A stretch of 47,507 bases of DNA from Curtobacterium sp. MCBA15_001 (GTDB taxonomy: Bacteria > Actinomycetota > Actinomycetes > Actinomycetales > Microbacteriaceae), in contig NZ_MJGI01000002.1 in the NCBI RefSeq assembly GCF_001864835.1, positions 57,775 to 105,281 of the forward strand, in the 5' to 3' direction. Under the pieces are notes generated by a model. It was not told the origin of the DNA and ran no database searches. It saw only the letters and a program-made list of their open reading frames with translations. A program made the translations under genes and the position numbers. Below, in pieces: positions 1 to 11,676 of this stretch (its first letter is position 1; the number at the start of each line of letters is the position of its first letter).

Positions 1-420
1 GCCCGTCCTCGCCCGCTCGCTCGCGCCCATCCGCTCGCCCGCGCCCGTCTGCGCCCGTCCTCGCCCGCTCGCCCGGGCCGGTTCCTCCCTTGACGCCCGC
101 CCGCCCGGATCCGAGCGGGCGACAACGCGCAGTCGGGACGTCGCACACGCGGGTGTTCCGCCCGCTCGCGGAACGGCCGAGCGGAGGTCGCTCGGCTGCC
201 GAGCGCGAGCGGGCGAGAACTCGTGGTGCCGGATGCGTCGCACGCTGGTGTTCCGCCCGCTCGCGTGACGAGGCGAGGCGAGGCGAGGCAGGGGTGTGGG
301 TCGTGGGCGTGACCGGGTGCGGGGCGAGGCGGGGGTGGGGCGGGCCTCCAGGCCGGAGCTGCGGCCGGAACGACGGAACGCGCCGACCCGCAGTGGGACG
401 ACGCGTTCCGTGTGGCGACC
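1..420. repeat. C-rich repetitive intergenic region
   Basis: No convincing gene is seen. The first 75 bases repeat variants of CGCCCGCTCGC, and a 20-base unit at 1-20 recurs exactly at 55-74. A 30-base segment at about 140-170, ending TTCCGCCCGCTCGCG, recurs imperfectly at 237-265. The pentamer AGGCG is repeated from 271 to 290. Short perfect stems occur, for example GTTCCGC/GCGGAAC at about 155-174 and GCTCGG/CCGAGC at about 190-204. The region lies downstream of the ABC operon on the minus strand and could contain its transcription end. Confidence 0.6.
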
Positions 421-427
421 AGGTCGG

Positions 428-2170
428 TCAGCGACCGAACTCGAAGCTGGCGCCGGGGATGGCGGCCAGCAGGTCGCGGGTGTACTCCTGCTTCGGGTTG
501 GCGAAGACCTCGTCGGTCGTCGCCTTCTCGACGATCTGCCCCTTGCGCATCACGCAGACGTTGTCCGCGACGAGGCGGACGACCGCCAGGTCGTGCGTGA
601 TGAAGAGGTAGGTCAGGCCGAGCTCGGACTGCAGCTCCGTCAGCAGGTCGAGGATCTGCCCCTGGACGAGCACGTCGAGCGCGGACACCGCCTCGTCGAG
701 CACGATCACCTCGGGCTTGAGCGCGAGCGCCCGAGCCACGGCGATGCGCTGCCGCTGCCCACCCGAGAGCTCGTTCGGGTAGCGGTTCACCATCGACTTC
801 GGCAGGGCCACCTGGTCGAGCAGCTCGAGCACACGGGCTCGACGGCTGGCCTTGTCGCCGACCTTGTGCGTGGCGAGCGGCTCGGCGATCGTGTTGCCGA
901 CGTTGTACATCGGGTCGAGCGAGCCGTACGGGTCCTGGAACACGGGCTGGACGCGGCGGCGGAAGTCGAAGAGCTCCTTGCCCTTCAGCGCGCCGATGTC
1001 GATGCCGTCGAACTGGACGGTGCCGCTCGTGATGCTCTCGAGCTGCAGGACGAGCTTGGCGACGGTGGACTTGCCCGAGCCGGACTCGCCGACGAGCGCC
1101 GTGGTGGTGCCCTTCGGGATCGCGAACGACACGTCGTCCACGGCCTTCAACTCACGCGTGGCGAGGTTCCGGCCGCGCAGCTTGTAGACCTTGCCGAGGT
1201 TCTTCACCACGATGAGGTCCTTCGCTGGCTGGTGCTCGCGCTGCTGGGCGCGGGCGATCAGCTCGGCGTCGTCGCTGCCGGCGTCGGCGATGTCCACCGA
1301 CGCGTGCTGCACCTTGGACTGGATCCGTCGGCTCGCCAGCGAGGGCGCCGCGGCGACGAGTCGCTGCGTGTACGGGTGCTGCGGGTTCGCGAGGATCTCC
1401 TGCGACGGCCCGGACTCGACGACCTGGCCCTTGTACATCACGACGAGCTTCTCGGCCCGCTCGGCGGCGAGGCCGAGGTCGTGTGTGATGAACAGCACGC
1501 TGGTGCCGAAGTCGCGCGTCAGGGTCTCGAGGTGGTCGAGGATGACCCGCTGCACGGTGACGTCGAGCGCACTGGTCGGCTCGTCGGCGATGAGCAGCTG
1601 CGGGCGGCTCGACAGACCGATGCCGATGAGCACGCGCTGCCGCATGCCGCCGGAGAACTCGTGCGGGAACTGCTTGAGGCGGGTGGCGGCGTCGCCGAGG
1701 CCGGCCTCCTGCAGCACCTCGACGGCGCGGGCACGGATGGCGTGCTTGCCCGTGGCCATGCCGTTGGCCTTGATCGCCTCTTCGACCTGGAAGCCGATCG
1801 ACCACAGCGGGTTGAGGTTCGACATCGGGTCCTGCGGGACGTAGCCGATCTCCTTCCCGCGGATCTCGGACATCTCCTTCTCGGTCAGTCCGACGAGCTC
1901 ACGCCCGTTGAACTTGATCGAGCCGCCGGTCACCTCGCCGGTGCCGGCCAGGAGCTTGATGATCGCCTGCGCGCTGGTGGACTTGCCGGAGCCGGACTCG
2001 CCGACGATCGCCAGGCGCTCGCCCTGCTCGAGCGTGAAGCTCGTGCCGCGGACGGCCTGGACGAAGCCGCCCTGGGTGCGGAAGCCGATCTGCAGGTCCT
2101 TGACCTCGAGCAGCGGCGTGCCCGGGGTCCCACGACGGCTGGTGGTGGGTTCGGTGAGCGTCTCGGTCAT
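428..2170 (-). CDS. ABC transporter, fused double ATP-binding subunit (oligopeptide type)
   Basis: This 580-residue protein energises import by the permeases encoded just upstream. It contains two complete nucleotide-binding domains, equivalent to a DppD-DppF fusion. Domain 1 has Walker A GESGSGKS, signature FSGGMRQR and Walker B LLIADEPTSALD. Domain 2 has GESGSGKST, LSGGQRQR and VIVLDEAVSALD. Both carry the C-terminal oligopeptide-type extension with the NPxHPYT-like motif (NPQHPYTQ and NPKQEYTR). The ATG at 2170 overlaps the stop of the permease by 4 bp (ATGA), which fixes this start over longer open frames and implies translational coupling. The substrate, whether peptide, nickel or another solute, cannot be read from the ATPase. 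Confidence 0.93.
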   Translation of the reverse strand: MTETLTEPTTSRRGTPGTPLLEVKDLQIGFRTQGGFVQAVRGTSFTLEQGERLAIVGESGSGKSTSAQAIIKLLAGTGEVTGGSIKFNGRELVGLTEKEMSEIRGKEIGYVPQDPMSNLNPLWSIGFQVEEAIKANGMATGKHAIRARAVEVLQEAGLGDAATRLKQFPHEFSGGMRQRVLIGIGLSSRPQLLIADEPTSALDVTVQRVILDHLETLTRDFGTSVLFITHDLGLAAERAEKLVVMYKGQVVESGPSQEILANPQHPYTQRLVAAAPSLASRRIQSKVQHASVDIADAGSDDAELIARAQQREHQPAKDLIVVKNLGKVYKLRGRNLATRELKAVDDVSFAIPKGTTTALVGESGSGKSTVAKLVLQLESITSGTVQFDGIDIGALKGKELFDFRRRVQPVFQDPYGSLDPMYNVGNTIAEPLATHKVGDKASRRARVLELLDQVALPKSMVNRYPNELSGGQRQRIAVARALALKPEVIVLDEAVSALDVLVQGQILDLLTELQSELGLTYLFITHDLAVVRLVADNVCVMRKGQIVEKATTDEVFANPKQEYTRDLLAAIPGASFEFGR

Positions 2171-3117
2171 CGACGGGCCCTCGCCTTCGGGTCGAGCGCA
2201 TCGCGCACCACGTCGCCGAGGAGCAGGAACGCGAGCACGGTGATGGACAGGGCTGCCGACGGCCAGAAGATCGTCGACGGGTTCGTGCGGATCGACTGCT
2301 GGGCCGTCCCGATGTCGAGACCCCAGCTGAGGGCCGACGGCGGAAGACCGATGCCGAGGAACGACAGGGTGGCCTCGGCCACGATGAAGGAACCGAGCGA
2401 CACCGTGGCGACCACGATGACCGGCGCGAGCGAGTTCGGGATGACGTGGCGGACCAGCGTCGCGAACCGGCTGACACCGAGCGCCGACGAGGCCATCACG
2501 TAGTCGGCCTGCTTCGCGCTGAGCACGGCGCCGCGCATGATGCGGGCGATCTGTGGCCAGGCGAAGGCGGCGAGCACGAGGGACACCGTGATGGCGTTCC
2601 GAGCGGGGATCACCGACATGATCACGATCGCACCGAGGACGGTGGGGATCGAGAAGAAGATGTCGCCGATGCGGGACACGATCGTGTCGAGCCAGCCGCC
2701 GTAGAAGCCGGCCAGTGCACCGATCACGATGCCGACGATCGAGACGAGCACGGTCGCGACGATGCCGACGATCAGCGAGCTGCGCGCTCCCCAGATGACA
2801 CGGGCGAACACGTCGCTGCCCTGGCGGGTGAAGCCGAGGATGTGGCCGGCACGGGGACCGCCGTCGCTGTTGTTGAGGTCGGCGGCCCGCGGGTCGACGT
2901 GCGTGAACAGGCCGGGGAACAGCGCGACCACGATGATCAGCAGGATCAGGGCCGACGAGATCCAGAACGTCGGACGGGTCCGCATGGAGTCCCACGCGTC
3001 CGTCCAGAGCGAGCGGGTCTTCTCGGACTCGTCGACCTGGTCGATCGCCTGGAGCGGGGTCTCCTCGAGCGGCGCGACGAAGTGCGTCGCGGATCGGGAC
3101 TCGGCGTTACTTGGCAT
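2167..3117 (-). CDS. ABC transporter permease, DppC/OppC type
   Basis: This is a 316-residue inner-membrane permease of the BPD_transp_1 family. An N-terminal cytoplasmic stretch of about 40 residues precedes the first membrane segment (ILLIIVVALFPGLF). A periplasmic loop with HILGTD-like sequence (GHILGFTRQGSDVF) is typical of DppC. The EAA-type coupling loop is visible as EATLSFLGIGLPP. It overlaps the upstream permease by 11 bp and the downstream ATPase by 4 bp, so the three form one transcription and translation unit. It should form the translocation pore with the partner permease at 3107-4036. Confidence 0.92.
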   Translation of the reverse strand: MPSNAESRSATHFVAPLEETPLQAIDQVDESEKTRSLWTDAWDSMRTRPTFWISSALILLIIVVALFPGLFTHVDPRAADLNNSDGGPRAGHILGFTRQGSDVFARVIWGARSSLIVGIVATVLVSIVGIVIGALAGFYGGWLDTIVSRIGDIFFSIPTVLGAIVIMSVIPARNAITVSLVLAAFAWPQIARIMRGAVLSAKQADYVMASSALGVSRFATLVRHVIPNSLAPVIVVATVSLGSFIVAEATLSFLGIGLPPSALSWGLDIGTAQQSIRTNPSTIFWPSAALSITVLAFLLLGDVVRDALDPKARARR

Positions 3118-4036
3118 AGCGGATCCTCGGGTCCAGGACGGCGTAGAGCAGGTCGACCAGGAGGTTGGCGAGCATGAAGATGATGACCATCACGGCGACG
3201 AAGGACACGACCGTGGGACCCTGACCGAGCTTGACGGCCTGGAACACGGTGCCACCGACGCCGCGGATGTTGAAGATGCCCTCGGTGACGACCGCACCGA
3301 CCATCAGGTTGCCGATGTCGACACCGAGGTACGTGACCACCGGGATCAGCGAGTTGCGGAAGATGTGCACGCCGACCACACGACGACGGGCGAGCCCCTT
3401 CGCGGTCGCGGTGCGCACGAAGTCGGCGCTCATGTTCTCGGCGACGCTGGCTCGGGTCAGGCGCACGATGTACGCGAACGACACCGATGCCAACACGATG
3501 GCGGGGAGCACGAGCTCGGACCACGGCGCCTGACCGGACACCGTCACGCGGAACAACCCGAGCTGGATGCCGAACACGTACTGCAGCACGAACCCGACGA
3601 CGAAGGTCGGGACCGAGATGAGCAGCAGCGAGACGACGAGCGCGGTGGCGTCGAACCACTTGCCCTTCTTCAGGCCGGCGACGACGCCGACGACGATGCC
3701 GGCGACCGACTCGAAGACCAGCGCGAGGATCGCCAGGCGTGCCGTGATCGGGAACGCCTGCGCCAGCTGCTGCGAGACGGGCAGACCCGAGTAGGTCACG
3801 CCGAGGTCGCCGCGGAAGACGCCGCCGATCCAGAGCAGGTACTGGATGATGAACGGCTTGTCCAGGTTGTACTCGGCACGCAGCTGCGCGATCACCTGCG
3901 GCGACGGCTGGCGATCGCCGAACAGCGCGGCGATCGGGTCACCCGGCAGCGAGAAGACCATGAAGTAGATGAGGAACGTGGCCCCGAAGAAGACCGGGAT
4001 GAGTTGCAGGAGGCGCTTGCCGAGGTACCAGAGCAT
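3107..4036 (-). CDS. ABC transporter permease, DppB/OppB type
   Basis: This 309-residue permease starts MLWYLGKRLLQLIPV, the characteristic N-terminus of DppB proteins. It has about six membrane segments, and the DppB-type loop FSLPGDPIAALFGD is visible near residues 29-42. The coupling helix region reads VRTATAKGLARRRVV. It is the first of three overlapping cistrons that end with the double ATPase. The solute-binding lipoprotein lies 230 bp upstream on the same strand, behind a hairpin at 4172-4208, so it is probably expressed at a higher level than the membrane parts. Confidence 0.92.
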   Translation of the reverse strand: MLWYLGKRLLQLIPVFFGATFLIYFMVFSLPGDPIAALFGDRQPSPQVIAQLRAEYNLDKPFIIQYLLWIGGVFRGDLGVTYSGLPVSQQLAQAFPITARLAILALVFESVAGIVVGVVAGLKKGKWFDATALVVSLLLISVPTFVVGFVLQYVFGIQLGLFRVTVSGQAPWSELVLPAIVLASVSFAYIVRLTRASVAENMSADFVRTATAKGLARRRVVGVHIFRNSLIPVVTYLGVDIGNLMVGAVVTEGIFNIRGVGGTVFQAVKLGQGPTVVSFVAVMVIIFMLANLLVDLLYAVLDPRIRYAK

Positions 4037-4171
4037 CAGATCGCCCGGTCCTGCGCAGCGCGCATGTGGTTCAGGTTCATTGTCGTGAGGGTGGACGGTC
4101 CGAGGGTCGGCACGGGTGTCCGGTGCGGGCGGCGGCGCCCGCGGTGGTGGGGAAGGTGGTTCCGCCGTGGT

Positions 4172-4208
4172 ACGGGGGCCCGGAGACCGTCGGTCTCCGA
4201 ACCCCCGT
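4172..4208 (-). terminator. Stem-loop between the binding-protein gene and the permease genes
   Basis: Arms 4172-4188 and 4192-4208 pair over about 15 of 17 positions (ACGGGGG and CGGAGACC blocks with a central CC/AA mismatch). The hairpin lies 59 bp after the lipoprotein stop codon on the minus strand. It has no clear T tract, so it may act as a partial terminator or an mRNA-stabilising structure that sets a high binding-protein to permease ratio. The rest of the 230 bp gap shows nothing else recognisable. Confidence 0.55.
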
Positions 4209-4266
4209 CCGGTGGTCGCGGAGCAGGATACCTGCTCAGCGGTGGATCTCCGTGGAGAGCCTGGTG

Positions 4267-5907
4267 TTACTTCTTGACCTCGATGTCGTAGTACAGCGGC
4301 ACGGAGTCCCAGCCGAACTTGACGTTCGACACGTTGTCGGCGGACCAGACACCCGTGACGTTCGAGTACCAGAGCGGGATCTCGGGCAGGTCCTTGAACA
4401 GCAGTTCCTGGGCCTGGTCGAAGATCTTGTTGCCCTCTTCGACCGACGACGCCGAGCGACCCTCAGCGAGGAGCTTGTTGTACTCCGCCGAGTCGTAGCG
4501 CGCGTAGTTGCTCGACGAGCCCTTGCCCATGGTCGGGCCGAGGAAGTTGTACAGCGACGGGTAGTCGGCCTGCCAACCGGTGCGGCTGCCGCCCGTGAGC
4601 TTGTCGTTCTTCTGGATGTCCAGGGCTTCCTGGAACGTCGGGATCGCGTTGCCCTGCGCCTTGATGCCGAGCGTGCTCGAGATCGAGTTCGTGACCGCGG
4701 TCACCCACGCCTCGTGTCCGCCGTCGGCGTTGTACGAGATGGTGAGGGTGTCGTTGTAGGGCGAGATCTTGTCGGCCTCGGCCCAGAGCTTCTTCGCCTC
4801 GGACTTGTTGTACTCGAGGACGTCCGAGCCCTTGAGGTCGCCGTTCCAGCCGGAGATCACCGGGGAGGTGAAGTCCTTGGCCGGGGTGCGCGTGCCGTCG
4901 AAGATCTTGTCGGTGATCTGCTTGCGGTTGATCGCCATCGAGACCGCCTCGCGACGGAGCTGGCCCTCTTCACCCTTCCAGTGGTCGAGGTAGTAGGGCA
5001 GGTAGATGCCCTGGAAGATCGCCGCCGCCTGGTTGACGTTCGAGTCCGGGAAGTCGGACTTGTAGGTCTGGAAGGCGCTGTCCGGGATCGCGTCGAGGAC
5101 GTCGAGGTTGCCACCCTGCACGTCGGCGTAGGCGGTGTCCTGCGAGGTGTAGAACGTGATCGTCAGACCACCGTTCTTCGGCTTGCGCTTGCCCTCGTAG
5201 TCCTTGTTCGTGACGAGCTTGATGGACTGGTTGTGCGTCCACGCCGAGCTCGAGGCGAACTTGTACGGGCCGTTGCCGATCGGGTTCTCACCGAACGCCT
5301 TGGTGTCCTTGTAGAAGTCCGACGGCAGCGGCATGAAGGCCGAGTAGCCGAGCGACAGCGGGAAGTCCGACTGCGCCGAGTTCAGCGTGACCGTGAACTC
5401 GTCGTCGCTCTTGACCTTGAGGCCGGTGAGCTCGGAGTCAGCGTCCGCGTTGTACCCCTGGATGTTCTCGAAGAAGTAGCTCGCGCCCTGCGCGTTCGAG
5501 AACTGAGCGGCCCAGTTCCACGCCTTCGTGAACGACTCCGCCGTGATCTTCTCGCCGTTGGTGAACGTGAAGTTCGTGTTGAGCTTGATGTCGTAGGTCT
5601 TCGAGTCATCGGTGGTGATGCTCTTCGCGATCTCGTTGACCGGCTTGCCCTTGGCGTCGTACGAGATGAGGCCCTCGAACATCGCGTTGATGATCTTGCC
5701 GCCACCGGTCTCGGTGGAGTTCGACGGGATGAGCGGGTTCTGGGGCTCGCTGCCGTTGGTGGTGACGATGCCTGCGGCGTTCGTCGAGCCGGAGCTGGAG
5801 CTGGAGCCGGAGCCGCTGCCGCCGCTGTTGCTGGAGCAGCCGGCCAGGGCGAGTGCTGTGGCCCCGAGCACGGCGAGGGCTGCGAGCCCAGCGCGCTTCT
5901 TGATCAA
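4267..5907 (-). CDS. ABC transporter substrate-binding lipoprotein (SBP family 5)
   Basis: This 546-residue extracytoplasmic binding protein belongs to the oligopeptide/nickel type. I start it at TTG 5907 rather than at an in-frame ATG at 5925, because a perfect AGGAGG (5913-5918) lies 5 nt before the TTG. The product then begins MIKKRAGLAALAVLG, a standard lipoprotein signal peptide with the lipobox LALAGC. A Gly/Ser-rich linker follows the acylated Cys. Family-5 features include the NPL/ETGGGKIINAMFEGLI segment and the C-terminal EIPLWYSN motif. It delivers the solute to the permeases and ATPase downstream. The ligand is unknown. Confidence 0.93.
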   Translation of the reverse strand: MIKKRAGLAALAVLGATALALAGCSSNSGGSGSGSSSSSGSTNAAGIVTTNGSEPQNPLIPSNSTETGGGKIINAMFEGLISYDAKGKPVNEIAKSITTDDSKTYDIKLNTNFTFTNGEKITAESFTKAWNWAAQFSNAQGASYFFENIQGYNADADSELTGLKVKSDDEFTVTLNSAQSDFPLSLGYSAFMPLPSDFYKDTKAFGENPIGNGPYKFASSSAWTHNQSIKLVTNKDYEGKRKPKNGGLTITFYTSQDTAYADVQGGNLDVLDAIPDSAFQTYKSDFPDSNVNQAAAIFQGIYLPYYLDHWKGEEGQLRREAVSMAINRKQITDKIFDGTRTPAKDFTSPVISGWNGDLKGSDVLEYNKSEAKKLWAEADKISPYNDTLTISYNADGGHEAWVTAVTNSISSTLGIKAQGNAIPTFQEALDIQKNDKLTGGSRTGWQADYPSLYNFLGPTMGKGSSSNYARYDSAEYNKLLAEGRSASSVEEGNKIFDQAQELLFKDLPEIPLWYSNVTGVWSADNVSNVKFGWDSVPLYYDIEVKK

Positions 5908-5972
5908 GAGTTCCTCCTGGTGCATGGGTCGCGCCAGGCACAGAGGTGTCGCCGGGCGCGTGTGACATCTGC

Positions 5973-6002
5973 AGCGTAGGCAGCACGGCGATCACGCGCC
6001 AA
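5973..6002 (-). promoter_or_regulatory. Possible promoter of the binding-protein gene
   Basis: On the minus strand TTGGCG (5997-6002) and TACGCT (5973-5978) are separated by 18 bp, about 65 bp upstream of the TTG start. The match to a sigma-70-type promoter is moderate, so this is a tentative call. Confidence 0.35.
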
Positions 6003-6016
6003 ACTCAGGAACGATC

Positions 6017-6065
6017 GGTTACACACTGGTAACCAACTTGCAGGATCCTTGCACTGACGTGCAAG
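6017..6065. promoter_or_regulatory. Two operator-like dyads upstream of the binding-protein gene
   Basis: GGTTAC (6017-6022) pairs with GTAACC (6029-6034), and CTTGCAC (6048-6054) pairs with GTGCAAG (6059-6065). Both lie just upstream of the possible promoter of the ABC importer, where an activator or repressor could bind. The remaining DNA from 6066 to 6370 shows no convincing gene; it contains a short CCCCACA direct repeat at about 6335-6358. Confidence 0.35.
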
Positions 6066-6370
6066 AAGTCCGCGATTCTGGGCAGAACAAGCTGGTTTGT
6101 TGCATGTGCATCATCTTCGTTGCAGTTCGGAAGACTTCCTCGCAGTGTGCCACTCGTCCGGGGGTGGTGTCACGCACCGGACGGTCCGCATTTCGGCGGG
6201 CATCGTGCAGCGCGTGCCATGAGCGCGCTGGGCGACGGCTCGATGCAACAATCCACACTCTGGACGAAAGGACCGCTCCATCCGGACACCGTGATGGTGT
6301 AGGGGTCGGAGCGCCCAGAGCAGGATGACCCACATCCCCACAGCCCCACAGCCCCACACCAGAACGGCAC

Positions 6371-6401
6371 GAAGGCCCGGAGTCACCGACTCCGGGCCTT
6401 C
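6371..6401 (-). terminator. Terminator hairpin downstream of gcvP
   Basis: A perfect 14-bp stem (6371-6384 and 6388-6401) with a 3-nt loop lies 26 bp beyond the gcvP stop codon. The stem is GC-rich and the T tract is weak. That is usual for actinobacterial terminators. The hairpin could stop transcription from either side. Confidence 0.75.
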
Positions 6402-6426
6402 GCACTGCGTTCGGACGCGACCGTCC

Positions 6427-9359
<2,933 letters not shown>

Positions 9360-9363
<4 letters not shown>

Positions 9364-9737
9364 GCGACGAACGCCCGGTACGCGTCGTGGTCCATCAGGT
9401 CGCCGGGGAAGTCGGTGCCCTCGACCTTGATCTTCACGAGCCAGCCGGCGCCGAACGGGTCGTGGTTGACCGTGTCCGGGGCGTCGACGACGGCGTCGTT
9501 GACCTCGACCACCTCGCCCTCGATCGGGGCGAAGAGCTCACCGACGCTCTTGGTCGACTCGATCTCGCCGAGCTGGTCGCCCGCGGTGGCGGCGGTGCCG
9601 ACGGCGGGGAGCTCGACGTAGACGACGTCACCGAGCTGTTCGGCGGCGTGGTCGGTGATGCCCACGGTGACGACGTCGCCCTGGACGAAGAGCCACTCGT
9701 GGTCCTTGGTGTACTGCAGCGCGGTCTGGTCGGTCAT
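9360..9737 (-). CDS. gcvH: Glycine cleavage system H protein
   Basis: This is the 125-residue lipoyl carrier of the glycine cleavage complex, shuttling the methylamine intermediate from GcvP to GcvT. The lipoylation lysine is Lys63 in the conserved ESTKSVGEL segment. The barrel core ([24 protein letters not shown]) is typical, and the length matches the family. It begins 4 bp after the gcvT stop and overlaps gcvP by ATGA, so the three genes are tightly coupled. Lipoate must be attached by LipA/LipB/LplA enzymes encoded elsewhere. Confidence 0.97.
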
Positions 9738-9741
9738 GGAT

Positions 9742-10884
9742 CTAGCTCGATTCTGATGAGCGCAGCGCGGGGCGGCGGTAGAAGGGGAACGGGGTGACGG
9801 TCGCGGGGATGGCCGTACCGCGGACGTCGATGTGGAGGACTTGTCCCCCGGTGGCGACCGACGGCGCGACGAACGCCATCGCCACGGGGTGCCCGAGGGT
9901 CGGGGACAGGGCGCCGGAGGTCACGGTGCCGACCGTCGCACCCTCGTGCAGGACCGAGTACCCGGCACGGGCAGCGCGGCGGCCCTCCATCACGAGCCCG
10001 ACGAGCATGGGTGCGTCCTCTGCGGGCGCGACGCCGGACGACCCGACGTAGGAACCGGAAGCAGCGAGCACCCGGCCGAGTCCGGCCTGCGCGGGACGGA
10101 CGTCGACGCCGAGCTCGTGCCCGTAGAGCGGCATGCCGGCCTCGAGCCGCAGGGTGTCCCGCGCGGCGAGCCCGGCGGGAACGACCCCCCGCGGGGCACC
10201 CGCCTCGAGCAGGGCGTCCCAGAGCACGGGGGCGACGTCGGGGGCGCAGTAGACCTCGAAGCCGTCCTCGCCCGTGTAGCCGGTGCGGGCGACGAGCACC
10301 TCGGAGCCGTCGAACGTGGCGTGCAGGACGCGGTAGTAGCGCAGCTCGTCGAGCGGGGTCTCCAGCTGCAACCGGTCCTCGACCACGAGTTCGTCGAGGG
10401 TTCCCGCGGCCGCCGGACCCTGGATCGCCACGAGCGCGGTGGTGTCCGAGTCGTCCGACACGACGACGTCGAAGCCGTCCGCCCGGGACTGCAGCGCGGA
10501 GACGGCGACGGACCGGTTGGCGGCGTTCGCGACCACCAGGTAGACGTCGTCGTCGGTGCGGTACACGACCAGGTCGTCCAGGATGCCGCCGTCCTCGCCG
10601 AGCAGCAGCGAGTACTTCGCCCGGCCGACGGTCATGGCGCCGAAGGCCCCGGCGAGCGCGTGGTCGAGGAACGCCACGGCCTGGGGGCCGCTCACGCCGA
10701 TCTCGGCCATGTGGGACAGGTCGAACACCCCGGCGGCCTGGCGGACGGCGTGGTGCTCGGCGAGGTCGGAGGAGTACCGCACGGGCATCCGGTACCCGGC
10801 GAAGTCGGTGAACGCGGCACCGGCGGCTTCGTGCACGGCTTCGAGCGGCGACGACCGCAGGGGTGTGTCGAGGGGATCGGACAT
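9742..10884 (-). CDS. gcvT: Glycine cleavage system T protein (aminomethyltransferase)
   Basis: This 380-residue tetrahydrofolate-dependent enzyme releases ammonia from GcvH-bound aminomethyl and forms 5,10-methylene-THF. Visible family features are [10 protein letters not shown] near residues 29-38, FDLSHMAEI, the [11 protein letters not shown] motif and a C-terminal GCV_T_C barrel ending in PFYRRP. The ATG at 10884 is preceded by an AGGAGA ribosome-binding site. It is the first gene of the operon. The riboswitch lies in its 5' leader, so glycine should switch on the whole pathway. Confidence 0.96.
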   Translation of the reverse strand: MSDPLDTPLRSSPLEAVHEAAGAAFTDFAGYRMPVRYSSDLAEHHAVRQAAGVFDLSHMAEIGVSGPQAVAFLDHALAGAFGAMTVGRAKYSLLLGEDGGILDDLVVYRTDDDVYLVVANAANRSVAVSALQSRADGFDVVVSDDSDTTALVAIQGPAAAGTLDELVVEDRLQLETPLDELRYYRVLHATFDGSEVLVARTGYTGEDGFEVYCAPDVAPVLWDALLEAGAPRGVVPAGLAARDTLRLEAGMPLYGHELGVDVRPAQAGLGRVLAASGSYVGSSGVAPAEDAPMLVGLVMEGRRAARAGYSVLHEGATVGTVTSGALSPTLGHPVAMAFVAPSVATGGQVLHIDVRGTAIPATVTPFPFYRRPALRSSESS

Positions 10885-10935
10885 GACGGAGTTCTCCTGA
10901 CGGGCAGGACCCGACGACCGTCGTCGGGCACGAAC

Positions 10936-11155
10936 TCCCCCTCTGTCATGGGCCTGAGAGTTTCACCGCGGCCCGTGAGGTCCGGCGGCTTTCACCGTGG
11001 GCGAGTCGGTCCGCACCCGGAGGGCACGCGAGTCGACTGCTTTTCAGAGTGGCCTGCCCGCTGCGGTGTTGGACCTGAGAGATTGGCGGGGAGGTTGCTC
11101 CTTCGGTGCCGGACGCACCGACGAGCGGTGGCGGACGGCGTCTCCCGCGGCGGGT
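10936..11155 (-). promoter_or_regulatory. Tandem glycine riboswitch
   Basis: Reading the minus strand, the leader of gcvT contains the hallmarks of the glycine (gcvT) riboswitch twice. The first aptamer (about 11041-11155) has GCACCGAAGGAGCAA followed by the conserved CTCTCAGG and ends CTCTGAAAAG. The second (about 10936-11040) has a second CTCTCAGG and ends with ACAGAGGGGGA. Two aptamers in series, immediately upstream of gcvT-gcvH-gcvP, are the classic arrangement; glycine binding turns expression on. The distance from the second aptamer to the gcvT start is about 50 nt, room for a ribosome-site or terminator switch. Exact ends are approximate. Confidence 0.93.
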
Positions 11156-11276
11156 GATCGGCCTCGATGTTCTGTTGTCCCCACACTCTACCGAGCGAAC
11201 GTTTCGAGCACGTGACGGATCCGGGCGTTCGGCCGGGCACCGTCCGGACCCTTCGACATCTCGTAGAGTGACCTCC

Positions 11277-11651
11277 GTGGCAGGACAACGGCAACGCCCG
11301 CGCGGGCAGCTCGAACAGGCGGTGCTCGACGCGCTCTGGTCGGCGGACGGCGGGCTGACGGCACGTCAGGTCCTCGACGCGTTCCCGGAGCCCCGCCCGG
11401 CACTGACCACCGTGCTCACCGTGCTCGACCGCCTCGGCCGCAAGGGCACCGTCGAACGGCAACAGCACGCCGAGGCGCCGCTGACCTTCCGCGCGACGCA
11501 CTCCCGCGAGGAACAGACCGCGTCGCTGATGTCGACCGCCCTGGCCGCCGCGTCCGACCGCGAGGCAGCGCTCCTGCAGTTCACCGGCTCACTGGCCTCG
11601 GACGACCTCGACGTGCTGCGTCGCGCGCTCGACGCCCGCGCCCGCTCCTGA
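11277..11651 (+). CDS. BlaI/MecI/CopY-family transcriptional repressor
   Basis: This 124-residue winged-helix protein has the Penicillinase_R fold: a helix-turn-helix in LEQAVLDALW...LTARQVLDAF, and a wing region followed by helix PALTTVLTVLDRLGRKG. A dimerisation tail completes it. The GTG at 11277 is chosen because TAGAGT (11264-11269) sits 7 nt upstream, the layout of a leaderless actinobacterial gene; a GTG at 11268 is the alternative. The adjacent M56 protease gene suggests a BlaR/BlaI-like sensor-repressor pair, in which the metalloprotease may inactivate this repressor. No beta-lactamase is next to it, so the signal is unknown. Confidence 0.88.
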   Translation: MAGQRQRPRGQLEQAVLDALWSADGGLTARQVLDAFPEPRPALTTVLTVLDRLGRKGTVERQQHAEAPLTFRATHSREEQTASLMSTALAAASDREAALLQFTGSLASDDLDVLRRALDARARS

Positions 11652-11676
11652 CCCAGCGACGGCGGGAGCACGCAGC

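Noticed and set aside
296..2503. Long open frame on the plus strand opposite the ABC ATPase
   Set aside because: It mirrors a clear minus-strand gene and has the Arg/Asp/Val-rich composition of an antisense frame in GC-rich DNA. Similar long antisense frames opposite the ABC binding protein, gcvP, the iol genes and other genes were rejected for the same reason.
4267..5925. ATG at 5925 as the start of the binding lipoprotein
   Set aside because: The perfect AGGAGG at 5913-5918 lies inside that extension and points to the TTG at 5907, which gives a normal lipoprotein signal peptide.
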